DNA of 64,000 bases, taken from NCBI GenBank assembly GCA_016790075.1, contig JAEUPP010000069.1, positions 141,036 through 205,035 of the forward strand. The letters run 5' to 3'. A program made the translations under genes and the position numbers. The first letter of the stretch is position 1. The number at the start of each line of letters is the position of its first letter. Source of the stretch: Rhodanobacteraceae bacterium. GTDB taxonomy: Bacteria; Pseudomonadota; Gammaproteobacteria; Xanthomonadales; Rhodanobacteraceae. Below are positions 36,354-44,993 of the stretch, piece by piece. The notes beneath the pieces are model-generated. The model saw nothing but the letters and a program-made list of their open reading frames with translations. It made no database searches and was not told where the DNA came from.

Positions 36354-37091
36354 ATGAGTGCATCGCGTGTTGTTCGCCTGCTGCAGACGCTGCGTCCGCT
36401 TGAGCTCGGACTCGCACGCGAACACTGCGCAGCCTGTGGCTTTGGCTGGTTACTGCGCCTTGCGCGCAACGAACTCGGCGTGCGCTGTCTGCGCTGCGGG
36501 GCGAGTGCAGTGACGCAATCACTGGCTGCGGTCATTCACGCGGAAATGCCGGCACTGGCAGCGGCCAGTGTCTACGAGATGTCAGCGCAGGGTCCGCTGG
36601 TTGCCTTTCTGCGCCGACAGGGCACTGCGCTGACGACCAGCGAGCTGCTCGACGGTGTTGATCCAGGCGCTTTTCACAACGGCGTGTTGTGCCAGAACGT
36701 GGAGCAGCTCACCTTTGCGGACGCGAGCTTCGATCTGTGCACCTCAAGCGAAGTGTTCGAGCATGTGGAGGACGATGCCGCCGGGTTTCGCGAACTGCAT
36801 CGTGTGCTGCGGCCGGGCGGACGCCTGATTTTCACCGTGCCCCTGCACGACAGTGCGTATACCCAGGAACGCTTCGCGCTACGTGACGGAGTCCGTGTCG
36901 CGGTGTTGCCGCCGGCATATCACGCCGACCGCTATCGCGGCGCGACCGTACTCGTGCAGCGCGACTATGGTCGCGATATCGTGGACCGGCTGCGCGCCGC
37001 AGGCTTTACCCAAGCATGCATCGTTGCCCCGCCGCGGGCGTCGCTGTTTGGTCATGCGCGACCCGTAGTCGTCGCCAGGCGCACCGGCTAG
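36354..37091 (+). CDS. class I SAM-dependent methyltransferase with N-terminal Cys ribbon
   Basis: The protein is 245 aa. The N-terminal 45 residues have two Cys pairs (CAAC and CLRC), a likely zinc ribbon. The methyltransferase part ends in VEQLTFADASFDLCTSSEVFEHVEDD, the usual motif IV and VI pattern, then FRELHRVLRPGGRLIFTVPL. Motif I is not obvious and the fold is shorter than typical. The substrate is unknown; a glycan or small-molecule methyltransferase is possible. Convergence or operon linkage with the following gene is not clear. Confidence 0.78.
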   Translation: MSASRVVRLLQTLRPLELGLAREHCAACGFGWLLRLARNELGVRCLRCGASAVTQSLAAVIHAEMPALAAASVYEMSAQGPLVAFLRRQGTALTTSELLDGVDPGAFHNGVLCQNVEQLTFADASFDLCTSSEVFEHVEDDAAGFRELHRVLRPGGRLIFTVPLHDSAYTQERFALRDGVRVAVLPPAYHADRYRGATVLVQRDYGRDIVDRLRAAGFTQACIVAPPRASLFGHARPVVVARRTG

Positions 37092-37186
37092 CTGCTGCGC
37101 CGTAGTGACCTGACGACCCGCCGAACCGCGCGCCGCGACGGTCGCGGCTACGTAGAATGGCAGCCGCTCTGCAACAGTTCACGACC

Positions 37187-38143
37187 ATGCCCGACAGTTC
37201 TGTTCTTATCGGTGATGAAGGTGGTCTTCGCGCCATCCTGGGCGCATTGCGAGCACCACTGGCAACTGGATGCACACTCGCCGTCGTCGTCGCCACGGCC
37301 GGCTCGACCTATCGCAAGACCGGCGCGTTGATATTGCTGCCACAGCAAGGTGCGCGCATTGGCTGGCTCTCGGGGGGATGCCTGGAAGCCGAACTCGAAC
37401 AGGCTGCGGCCGACGTCGCGGCCGAGGGCAGGGCGCGCCATCTGCGGTTTGATACACGCGGCGACGATGACCTGATTTTTGGCTCGGCCTCGGGCTGCCG
37501 TGGCGTTGCCGAATTGCTGCTGCTGCCGCTGGCGGAAGCGGCGCCATTGCTCGCCGCGCTGCGCAGCCTCGACCAGGGCGGGGGATTGCAACTCAGTATG
37601 CGCGCCGACGGTAGCGGAGAAGCAACCAATGGCGCACTGCAGTGGCGCTGGGCTGCAACTGCGCCGCCATCTGCGACGAGCTGGTCGCTATACCTGGCCG
37701 CACCGCGCCGGCTGCTGCTGCTCGGTGCGGGTCCGGAAACGCGGCCATTGCTGCAGCTGACGCGTTTGCTGGGCTGGCGCACCGATGTTGTGGAAACTCG
37801 CGCACGCTGGTTCGCCACACTCGTCGCAGCCGACACCCACCATACGGACCTCGATGCGCTAACCCGGCAACCGCGGTTCGATGCCGCTGTCGTCATGAGC
37901 CACCACTATTCGCGCGATCGCGACTTCCTTGGCTACTGCGCTGCCAGCACGATCCCCTGGATAGGCCTGCTCGGCCCTATCGCGCGGCGAGATGCATTGC
38001 TGGCCGAGCTCGACGCATCGGCGCGCGAGCGCTTGCTGCCGCGCCTGCAGGCACCGGTTGGCCTGCGCCTTGGCGGCGATGGGCCCGAGGCGATTGCGCT
38101 GGCTATCATCGCCGCGCTGCAAAGCCAGGGCCTGAGCGCGTGA
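37187..38143 (+). CDS. XdhC/CoxI-family molybdoenzyme accessory protein
   Basis: The protein is 318 aa. The N-terminal XdhC/CoxI domain carries the diagnostic ATAGSTYRKTGALILLP and WLSGGCLEAEL blocks. A C-terminal Rossmann-like domain follows (RLLLLGAGPETRPLLQLTRL, then VVMSHHYSRDRDFLGY). In known systems XdhC matures and inserts the molybdenum cofactor of xanthine dehydrogenase-type enzymes. No xdhA/B genes lie in the window. The ATG at 37187 is preferred over 37157. Its TGA overlaps the GTG of the next gene by four bases. Confidence 0.9.
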   Translation: MPDSSVLIGDEGGLRAILGALRAPLATGCTLAVVVATAGSTYRKTGALILLPQQGARIGWLSGGCLEAELEQAAADVAAEGRARHLRFDTRGDDDLIFGSASGCRGVAELLLLPLAEAAPLLAALRSLDQGGGLQLSMRADGSGEATNGALQWRWAATAPPSATSWSLYLAAPRRLLLLGAGPETRPLLQLTRLLGWRTDVVETRARWFATLVAADTHHTDLDALTRQPRFDAAVVMSHHYSRDRDFLGYCAASTIPWIGLLGPIARRDALLAELDASARERLLPRLQAPVGLRLGGDGPEAIALAIIAALQSQGLSA

Positions 38144-38730
38144 TCGCGCGGCACGGGGTCATCGTCCTTGCGGCGGGCGCCTCGCGGCGCCTCGGCCAAC
38201 CCAAACAGCTGCTACAGATCGAGGGTGAAACCCTGTTGCATCGCACAGTGCGCCTCGCAATGGCGACGCAACCGCTGGACCTCGTTGCTGTACTCGGTCA
38301 TGCCGCAACAGGCTCTGTCTCCGCCATTGCCGATCTCGCCACGCGCTGTGTTGAAGCGCCGGCGACGGGCGGCGGCATGGGAGCTTCACTGGCTTGCGGC
38401 CTCAAGGCCCTGAGTGCGTCCTGCGAAGGCGTCCTGGTGCTGGTTTGTGACCAGCCGGCGCTGGATGCGACGCATCTGCGAGCCATGCTCACACGCTGGC
38501 AGAAGCAACCAGGTAGTGCGGTCGCAAGCGGTTACGCGGATACCTGGGGGGTGCCGGCGCTGTTGCCGCGTCCATGGCTGAGCACGCTGACATTGGACGG
38601 CGATCACGGCGCGCGCGATCTACTGCGCAGACGCAAGAGCGAGGTCCAGATCGTCGTCAATGAAGCGCTGGCGCAGGATGTCGACCACCCCTCCGACTTG
38701 GTGCTTCACCTCAAGGAACGGCCGCACTGA
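38140..38730 (+). CDS. MocA-like molybdenum cofactor nucleotidyltransferase
   Basis: The protein is 196 aa from GTG 38140, which overlaps the stop of the XdhC-like gene (GTGA). The N-terminal NTP-binding block is VIVLAAGASRRLGQPKQLL, the middle carries GGGMGASLACGL and VLVLVCDQPALD, typical of MobA/MocA-like transferases, and GDHGARDLL lies near the end. MocA transfers CMP to molybdopterin. The link with XdhC supports a shared role in loading a xanthine dehydrogenase-type enzyme encoded elsewhere. The downstream 1.5 kb lacks genes. Confidence 0.88.
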   Translation: MIARHGVIVLAAGASRRLGQPKQLLQIEGETLLHRTVRLAMATQPLDLVAVLGHAATGSVSAIADLATRCVEAPATGGGMGASLACGLKALSASCEGVLVLVCDQPALDATHLRAMLTRWQKQPGSAVASGYADTWGVPALLPRPWLSTLTLDGDHGARDLLRRRKSEVQIVVNEALAQDVDHPSDLVLHLKERPH

Positions 38731-39171
38731 ATTCCGACTGCCTGCTGCGGCGTATGTTCCTCGTAGCCAGCGCAGGGAGCGATTTCAGCCTTCGCAAAAT
38801 TTGTCACTTCCGGCGGAACAAGCAGGTGTTCCGCACAAAATGAGGCGACTATGTCCAAAGTACTACGACTATCGTCCTATTCTTTGGTCGCATCGCGACC
38901 ACAATAATCACAGTTCATCGGTCAATCCAGGTACGGCGGCAATGGCTTGACTTGCTGCAGTACAGCATAAAAGTGTGCAACTGGCGGTTGACCGGCAATG
39001 CGGCAAGGGATGGCCGCTGTAGAATCCCCTGGCCCGGCTGTCCGTGCTCCTCCCTGCCCTCCGTTGCCTGGTGGACGGGTCAGGGAAACTCGCAACAGGC
39101 ATTGTTGGTGCCCTGACTTTGACTTGAAGTCGTGCAGTATGCACCCTATGTCCCGCACTGCCCGGGTTCCT

Positions 39172-39234
39172 TGCCTGCCCGGTACCGGCCGACTCCCTCC
39201 TCCCCCCCCCCGATCGCCGGTACCGGGCCAGGCA
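39172..39234. repeat. poly-C palindromic repeat, copy A
   Basis: The arms TGCCTGCCCGGTACCGG and CCGGTACCGGGCCAGGCA form an inverted repeat with one bulged base. The loop contains a run of 10 C. The inner CCGGTACCGG is itself palindromic. A second copy lies at 40080-40135. Confidence 0.75.
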
Positions 39235-40079
39235 TCTTGCCCTGACGGCCAGACTGAACACAGAAAGTCAAAAGTACACTTCTGACAACGGCGCTATCCG
39301 TCGCCCGCCTCGCCGAAGCGATGGCAGTTGCTCAGAGTAGGCCGCAACGCCACAGAATCCTTCGCCACCCTCCCTGTTGCCGCTATTGCCGGATCAGGTC
39401 GGCAGCGTCTGTCCGTACGCCAGCGGCTGCGTATGGAAAGTATCCCTGGGCATCCGGTGTTTTCCTGCCAGGCCTGGCCGTAGTGGCATAAAGCGGGAAC
39501 CGGATGATCCTGGCGGAGTCTTTCGTTGCTTCGGGTAATACTTGATGCGCTAGATGATCAGGCTTGTAGTCGAAACCGTCCCAAACATCCGTACGTTGGG
39601 GTTCGGGGGCGCTGAGTATCTGCTGTCACCCGGTGTCCGGCGTAGTTGAGCAACTCGAGAACCCTGTAAACGGGCCTGCCATATTGACGAAATGATTGCT
39701 CATTTCATTGAATTCTCTCGTTCCTTGTCGGGTTTCGGCTTTGCTGGAACAGGAAATACGGTCACAGACAACTTTCTTTACAGCTAGCCACTGTTTGCTG
39801 TGGTACTAAATACGCCGAAGCAATAGCTTGTCGCGAAAAATCAGCACACCAATTCAACAGCAGAGGTGTCAAGCCAAATATCCTTCGACACCTACTGCGC
39901 AAGAGCGGGCTGATACCGCAGGGCGTTTTCGTACGAGCCTAGCGATTCGCCCACTTTCGTGATTTCGTCTGACCGATAAACAAACTTGCAGCAGACAAGG
40001 ACGTATCAAATATCGGATGTATCTGGGTTATGGGGCATACGGCACGTGCCTCTTGTCCAGCGGCATCCAGTTTCCCCCA

Positions 40080-40135
40080 GCCTGCCCGGTACCGGTCCCT
40101 CCCCCCCCCCCCGAGCACCGGTACCGGGTCAGGCA
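40080..40135. repeat. poly-C palindromic repeat, copy B
   Basis: GCCTGCCCGGTACCGG and CCGGTACCGGGTCAGGCA match the arms of copy A with one C/T difference. The loop carries 12 C in a row. Copies lie about 900 bp apart in the same orientation, within non-coding DNA next to trmL. Confidence 0.75.
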
Positions 40136-40243
40136 CCTCTGCAGACAGCAAGAACGCGCTCCGCGCTTCTTGCGCGGGATTGATCAAACAGCGCAAAGCC
40201 GGCACGCCGGGATTGCGCGAGCGATCCGATCGTCAATTGAAAG

Positions 40244-40708
40244 TCAGAGTGATCCTTCAAAACCAAACTGACGCCAGGCCTCGTAGACCACCACGGCCAC
40301 CGCGTTGGACAGATTGAGGCTGCGATTACCCGGCCGCATCGGCAGGCGCAAGCACTGCGGCGGCGGCAGTGCATCGAGAAACGCCTGTGGCAAACCACGC
40401 GTTTCGGAACCGAAAACAACGGCGTCACCCCGCACGAAGCCCACGTCATGCGGCCGCACGGTTCCGCGCGTCGACAAGGCGAACACGCGCGCCGGCTTGA
40501 CCCGCGCAAGAAACGAGGGGAAATCGTCGTATACGTTCAGATCGGCGTATTCGTGATAGTCCAGGCCGGCGCGACGCAGTCGTGCGTCGTCGATGTCAAA
40601 ACCCAGCGGCCGGATCAGATGCAGGCGCGCACCGCTGTTGGCGCAAAGCCTGATCACGTTACCGGTATTCGGCGGGATTTCTGGCTGATAGAGGACGACA
40701 TGGAGCAT
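40244..40708 (-). CDS. trmL: tRNA (cytidine(34)-2'-O)-methyltransferase TrmL
   Basis: The protein is 154 aa from ATG 40708. It 2'-O-methylates the wobble cytidine or uridine of tRNA-Leu. SPOUT features are visible: [17 protein letters not shown] at the start, [10 protein letters not shown] in the middle and [23 protein letters not shown] at the end, which forms the trefoil knot. An in-frame extension upstream is not conserved in character and overlaps the gap before the SDR gene. Confidence 0.95.
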   Translation of the reverse strand: MLHVVLYQPEIPPNTGNVIRLCANSGARLHLIRPLGFDIDDARLRRAGLDYHEYADLNVYDDFPSFLARVKPARVFALSTRGTVRPHDVGFVRGDAVVFGSETRGLPQAFLDALPPPQCLRLPMRPGNRSLNLSNAVAVVVYEAWRQFGFEGSL

Positions 40709-40805
40709 CGGGGAATTATCACCATCCGTTGGCCCGATGGCATCAGGCTGCTGCGCTTTGTTTTTTCGGGCACCGTTCAGCGCTGCCGTTGCACCGGGAG
40801 TCGCC

Positions 40806-41504
40806 TCACCAGGGCAGCAGGGCTCCTTCGTCGCTCGCAATAAAGCGGCCGCTGTCGTCCAGCCCCAGTGTGACGGCACGATCCAGCAGCGCCGTGGCGG
40901 CTGCTTCCACGCTCAGCGGCGCGGCGGTTCCGCCCATGTCGGTCTGCACCCAGCCTGGGTGGACGCTCGCCACGCAGATACCCTGCGGCCCGAGTTCGGC
41001 CGCAAGCAAGCGCGTCGCCATGTTGAGCGCGGCTTTGCTCATGGCGTAGCTCGGTGTGCGGAAGGTCTCGGTTCTGGCCATGGAGGCCATGACCGTGGAT
41101 ACGTTCACGACGCGCGCGGCCTGAGCCTGCCGCAGCAAACCCGTGCAAGCCTGAGTCAACAGCAAAGCACCGGCCGCATTGACAGTGAAGCTCTCGACCA
41201 GCGTTTTTGCCACGAGCTGGCCGTAGCGCTCGCCGGAATGAAGTACGCCTGCGTTGTTGATCAGCAGATCGACATGATCAGTCACGATGCTGGCTTCGCC
41301 GGCGAAGGCGGCAATCGAGCGCTCGCTGGCTACGTCCAACGGCATCACGTGCAAGCGCCCGGGGCGGGCTCCGGCAAGCTCGGTCAGGCGTAGCACTTGG
41401 GTCTTGCGGCAACCGGCAATCACACGCCAGCGGCGTGCAAGTAACTGGGCGACCAGTTCCAGTCCCAGGCCGCGGCTGGCGCCGCTGACGATCGCGATGG
41501 ACAT
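40806..41504 (-). CDS. short-chain dehydrogenase/reductase
   Basis: The protein is 232 aa. The Rossmann motif is [13 protein letters not shown], the NNAG motif is [10 protein letters not shown], and the active-site pair is in [10 protein letters not shown], with a Ser in [10 protein letters not shown]. It is a classical NAD(P)-dependent SDR of unknown substrate, cytoplasmic. It lies 97 bp upstream of trmL on the same strand and is divergent from the M16 peptidase gene. Confidence 0.92.
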   Translation of the reverse strand: MSIAIVSGASRGLGLELVAQLLARRWRVIAGCRKTQVLRLTELAGARPGRLHVMPLDVASERSIAAFAGEASIVTDHVDLLINNAGVLHSGERYGQLVAKTLVESFTVNAAGALLLTQACTGLLRQAQAARVVNVSTVMASMARTETFRTPSYAMSKAALNMATRLLAAELGPQGICVASVHPGWVQTDMGGTAAPLSVEAAATALLDRAVTLGLDDSGRFIASDEGALLPW

Positions 41505-41679
41505 GCGGGCTCCCGGCTCAAGCGGTTCGTCGGCGCATGCTGCTTCAGCCTTGCCGTGCAGCGCAACTCAATGCTGCACGATGACTTCACGCACGTGCTG
41601 TGGCTGGCGTGCCGTTGCACGCTGCAGCGGCCGTCCGCTAACGTGGCTGGATCGACGCCCTATTCTGCTGGAACACTCC

Positions 41680-44418
41680 ATGCGCAAAATGCTCGCCCTG
41701 ACTGTCGGTCTGCTGCTGGTCGCCGGCCGCGCCCTAGCCGGAGCCGCCGACACCATCGATATTCCGTTCGAGAAGTTCCAGCTGGCCAACGGCCTTACCG
41801 TAGTCGTGCACGAAGACCGCAAGGCGCCAGTCGTCGCCGTCGGCATCTGGTATCACGTCGGTTCCAAGGATGAACGTCCCGGCAAGACGGGCTTCGCGCA
41901 CCTGTTTGAGCACCTGATGTTCCAGGGTTCGGAGAACTTTCACGGCGAGTTCTTCCTGCCGCTGGAGCAGATCGGCGCAACGGACACCAACGGCACGACA
42001 AACGCCGACCGCACGAACTATTTCGAGACCGTACCAACCACGGCGCTGGACATGACGCTGTGGCTGGAGTCCGACCGCATGGGGCATCTGCTGGGCGCGA
42101 TCGACCAGAAGCGGCTCGACGAACAACGCGGCGTCGTGCAGAACGAAAAACGCCAGGGCGACAACGAACCCTATGGACTGGCTTACGAACGCATTCTGCG
42201 GGCGAGTTTTCCCGAAGGGCATCCGTACCGCTGGGACACCATAGGCTCGATGGATGACCTCAACGCGGCGAGCCTTGATGACGTCAAGCAGTGGTTCCGC
42301 GACTACTACGGAGCGGCCAACACCACCATCGTGCTCGCCGGCGATATCGATGTGGCGACAGCCAAGGAAAAAGTACAAAAGTACTTCGGCGCGATCGGCG
42401 CCGGCCCGCCGCTCGCACGGCGTGAAGTCTGGATTGCACCGCGTACCGAGTCGACGCGCGACGTGGCGCAGGACCGTGTTGCGCAAGTACGTATTTACCG
42501 TAGCTGGAACGTACCGCCGCGCCAGAGTACGGAACTCACGCGGCTGCAGCTCGCCGCTGCGGTGCTTGGCGGCGGCAAGACTTCGCGCCTGTACGAGCGG
42601 TTGATCTATCGCGAACAGCTTGCAGACTCGGTCAGCGTGAGCGTCGACGCCATGGAGCTCGCAAGCCTGTTCACGCTTGAGATCGACGTGAAGTCAGGCG
42701 TCGATCCGGCACGCGTCGAGCAGATCGTCGCCGAGGAGTGGCAGCGCTTTCTCCAGCATGGGCCGACGGCGGAAGAGCTGGCACGCGTAAAGACCTCGAT
42801 CCTGGCCGGACTGGTGCGCAGCATCGAGAAAGTCGGCGGCTCCGGCAAGGCGCGCACGCTCGCCGAAGGCCAGGTTTTCGCGGGTGATCCGGGCGCCTAC
42901 AAGAAGGCGCTGGCACGCATGGACGCCGCTACAGTCGCCGACATCAAGCAGGCGGCAGTGGACTGGATCGGACGTGGTGATTTCACCCTGGTCGTTGAAC
43001 CATTCCCGGACTACGCCGCAACCGCGGAGGTGGTCGACCGCAGCAAGGGATTACCTGGTGTCGAGAGTTTTCCCGACTTGAGTTTTCCGGCTATCGAACG
43101 CGGCAAGCTGCGCAACGGCATCGAAGTCGTACTGGCACGGCGCAGTTCCCTGCCTGTCGTGCAGTTAAGCCTGCTGTTCGCAGGTGGCTATGCCTCCGAC
43201 CAGGGGCGCAAGCTCGGCACGGCTTCGTTCACCATGGCCCTGCTCGACGAAGGCACTCGGTCGCTGGATGCGCTGGCGATTGCCAAACGGCAGGAGGAAC
43301 TTGGCGTAGGCATCAGTTCAGGTGCTGATCTGGACGCCAATCATGTGTCAATGAATGCGCTCAAGGCACAGCTCAAGCCCTCGCTGGCACTGTTCGCCGA
43401 TATCGTGCGCAATCCGGCTTTCGCCTCGGCCGATATCGAGCGCGTACGCGGCCTTTGGCTCTCCAGCATTGCCCAGGAGCGCACGCAGCCGGTGTCGATC
43501 GCATTGCGCCTGCTGCCTCCGCTGGTCTATGGCGAAGGACACCCTTATGCGATTCCGTTCACAGGCACCGGTACCGTTGCGTCGATTGGCACGCTGACGC
43601 CGCAGGATCTGCGCGAATATCACCGCAGCTATTTCCGCCCTGACAACGTGCGCATCATGGTTGCAGGCGATACCACACTCGAAGAAATCACGCGCGAACT
43701 CGATGCAGTATTCGGCGACTGGAAGGCTCCGTCCATCGAACTGAAGAAACCCGTGGTCGGCAGTGTTGCGCAACCGCTCAAGCCTCGCGTATTCCTGATG
43801 GACAGACCCGGCGCGCAGCAGTCGCTGATTCTCGCCGGTGAAACTGCGCCGTCGTCGCGGGCGAAGAACTATCTCGAAATTGGCACGATGAATTCCGTGC
43901 TTGGCGGCAACTTTACGTCGCGGCTCAATATGAACCTGCGCGAGGACAAGCACTGGTCCTACGGTGTGTACAGCCTGCTGCAACGTGCCGAAGGACCAGG
44001 GTTATTCCTGCTCTACGCTCCGGTACAGACGGACAGGACCGCCGAGTCCGTCAAGGAGTTGCTGAAGGAAACGCAGGCGATCAACGCTGAGCGCCCGATC
44101 ACGCTTGAAGAGATTGCCAAGGTGCGCAACAACGACGTGCGCGAGCTGCCGGGCCGCTTTGAAACCACCGGTGCCGTGCTGGCCGCGGTTATCGACATCG
44201 TGCGCAACGATCGCCCTGACGACTATGTGCAGACCTTCAAGCAGCGTGTGGAGGGGCAGCAGGAAAGTGCGATCCACGCCGCCGCGAAGGAAGTCGTGCG
44301 CCCCGACGCCCTGACCTGGCTCGTAGTTGGGGACTTGTCCAAGATCGAGGCCGGCCTGCGGGCGCTGAATATCGGCGAGGTCAAGATCCTCGACGCGGAC
44401 GGAAAGACTGTGCGCTAG
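41680..44418 (+). CDS. M16-family zinc metallopeptidase, two-domain
   Basis: The protein is 912 aa from ATG 41680, which starts a signal peptide (LALTVGLLLVAGRALAGA); an in-frame extension upstream runs through the divergent SDR gene. The first M16 domain has the inverted zinc site: His74-Leu-Phe-Glu77-His78 in AHLFEHLMF, and the distal Glu in VVQNEKRQ near residue 155. The second M16 domain (from about residue 475) lacks HxxEH, as is usual for the inactive half. It probably degrades peptides in the periplasm, like insulinase-type PqqL homologues. Confidence 0.95.
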   Translation: MRKMLALTVGLLLVAGRALAGAADTIDIPFEKFQLANGLTVVVHEDRKAPVVAVGIWYHVGSKDERPGKTGFAHLFEHLMFQGSENFHGEFFLPLEQIGATDTNGTTNADRTNYFETVPTTALDMTLWLESDRMGHLLGAIDQKRLDEQRGVVQNEKRQGDNEPYGLAYERILRASFPEGHPYRWDTIGSMDDLNAASLDDVKQWFRDYYGAANTTIVLAGDIDVATAKEKVQKYFGAIGAGPPLARREVWIAPRTESTRDVAQDRVAQVRIYRSWNVPPRQSTELTRLQLAAAVLGGGKTSRLYERLIYREQLADSVSVSVDAMELASLFTLEIDVKSGVDPARVEQIVAEEWQRFLQHGPTAEELARVKTSILAGLVRSIEKVGGSGKARTLAEGQVFAGDPGAYKKALARMDAATVADIKQAAVDWIGRGDFTLVVEPFPDYAATAEVVDRSKGLPGVESFPDLSFPAIERGKLRNGIEVVLARRSSLPVVQLSLLFAGGYASDQGRKLGTASFTMALLDEGTRSLDALAIAKRQEELGVGISSGADLDANHVSMNALKAQLKPSLALFADIVRNPAFASADIERVRGLWLSSIAQERTQPVSIALRLLPPLVYGEGHPYAIPFTGTGTVASIGTLTPQDLREYHRSYFRPDNVRIMVAGDTTLEEITRELDAVFGDWKAPSIELKKPVVGSVAQPLKPRVFLMDRPGAQQSLILAGETAPSSRAKNYLEIGTMNSVLGGNFTSRLNMNLREDKHWSYGVYSLLQRAEGPGLFLLYAPVQTDRTAESVKELLKETQAINAERPITLEEIAKVRNNDVRELPGRFETTGAVLAAVIDIVRNDRPDDYVQTFKQRVEGQQESAIHAAAKEVVRPDALTWLVVGDLSKIEAGLRALNIGEVKILDADGKTVR

Positions 44419-44489
44419 CGCCACGGCTGGGCCGGGATCCAGGAATTGTCCGGCGTTAACCCAGGCGCGCCGATTTTTTGCCTGCAGTC

Positions 44490-44527
44490 AAAAGCCGTCG
44501 CCCAGTACTACAGGACAGGGCGACGGC
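44490..44527 (-). terminator. rho-independent terminator of the DUF4156 gene
   Basis: GCCGTCGCCC and GGGCGACGGC form a 10-bp stem (14-nt loop), and TTTT follows on the minus strand. It lies 6 bp after the stop at 44534. Confidence 0.7.
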
Positions 44528-44533
44528 GTTGGG

Positions 44534-44935
44534 TTAGCGCACTGGAAATGTTTGCGCTTCTGCCTTGTTGTTGCGTGCATCGTTGCGGGCAGGCGCCGCG
44601 TCGCGTGTTGCCGCAGCGCGACGGCCGCAGCGATAAGCATCGAAAACCTGTTCGCCGTTGTGAGGAGCTGCGCGGGCGACAAGGGTGTCGGCGGGCAGGC
44701 TGACGGCTTGATTGCGCGCCAGCGTTTCAAGTTCGTCCTTGACCTTGAGGTCGTTGCGTTCGTAAAAACCGACACGATCCTTGACCGATACGCTGATTTC
44801 GCCGGCCTTGTCGCAGCCGTCGGCGCGGCCGTCATAGGCGACGCGCACGTCAGCGCCGGCAGCGTCAAGCTTGACCCAAGTGCAACCATTCAGCAGGACG
44901 AGTGCGGCGGTGATCGCAAGTGTTACGGTTCTCAT
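44534..44935 (-). CDS. DUF4156-family lipoprotein
   Basis: The protein is 133 aa with a lipobox at LLNGC (Cys18), so it is a lipoprotein. The mature part, TWVKLDAAGADVRVAY and a conserved Cys in GCDKAGEISVSV, fits DUF4156. The C-terminal 40 residues are low-complexity (Ala, Asn, Arg). It is likely anchored in the outer membrane; function unknown. Confidence 0.8.
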   Translation of the reverse strand: MRTVTLAITAALVLLNGCTWVKLDAAGADVRVAYDGRADGCDKAGEISVSVKDRVGFYERNDLKVKDELETLARNQAVSLPADTLVARAAPHNGEQVFDAYRCGRRAAATRDAAPARNDARNNKAEAQTFPVR

Positions 44936-44993
44936 GGCTGATTGACCGACCTCAAATTATTGGGCTGTGGAGACAGGCAAAGGCCGACTGCAA

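Larger units (their letters stand above)
38731..40243. other. 1.5-kb region without a recognised gene
   Basis: Only short frames occur here and none has a convincing product or start. It is less GC-rich than its neighbours and has many small inverted repeats, including AGGTGTC/GACACCT at 39864-39893. It contains two copies of a poly-C palindromic repeat (39172-39234 and 40080-40135). It could be a decayed element or a source of small RNAs; nothing more can be read by eye. Confidence 0.55.

Noticed and set aside
39939-40205. 88-codon minus-strand frame across the poly-C repeat
   Set aside because: It reads through a C12 run and palindrome; no family resemblance.
40806-44418. Longer start of the M16 peptidase at 41287
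   Set aside because: The extension runs antisense through the SDR gene and lacks the signal peptide that begins at 41680.
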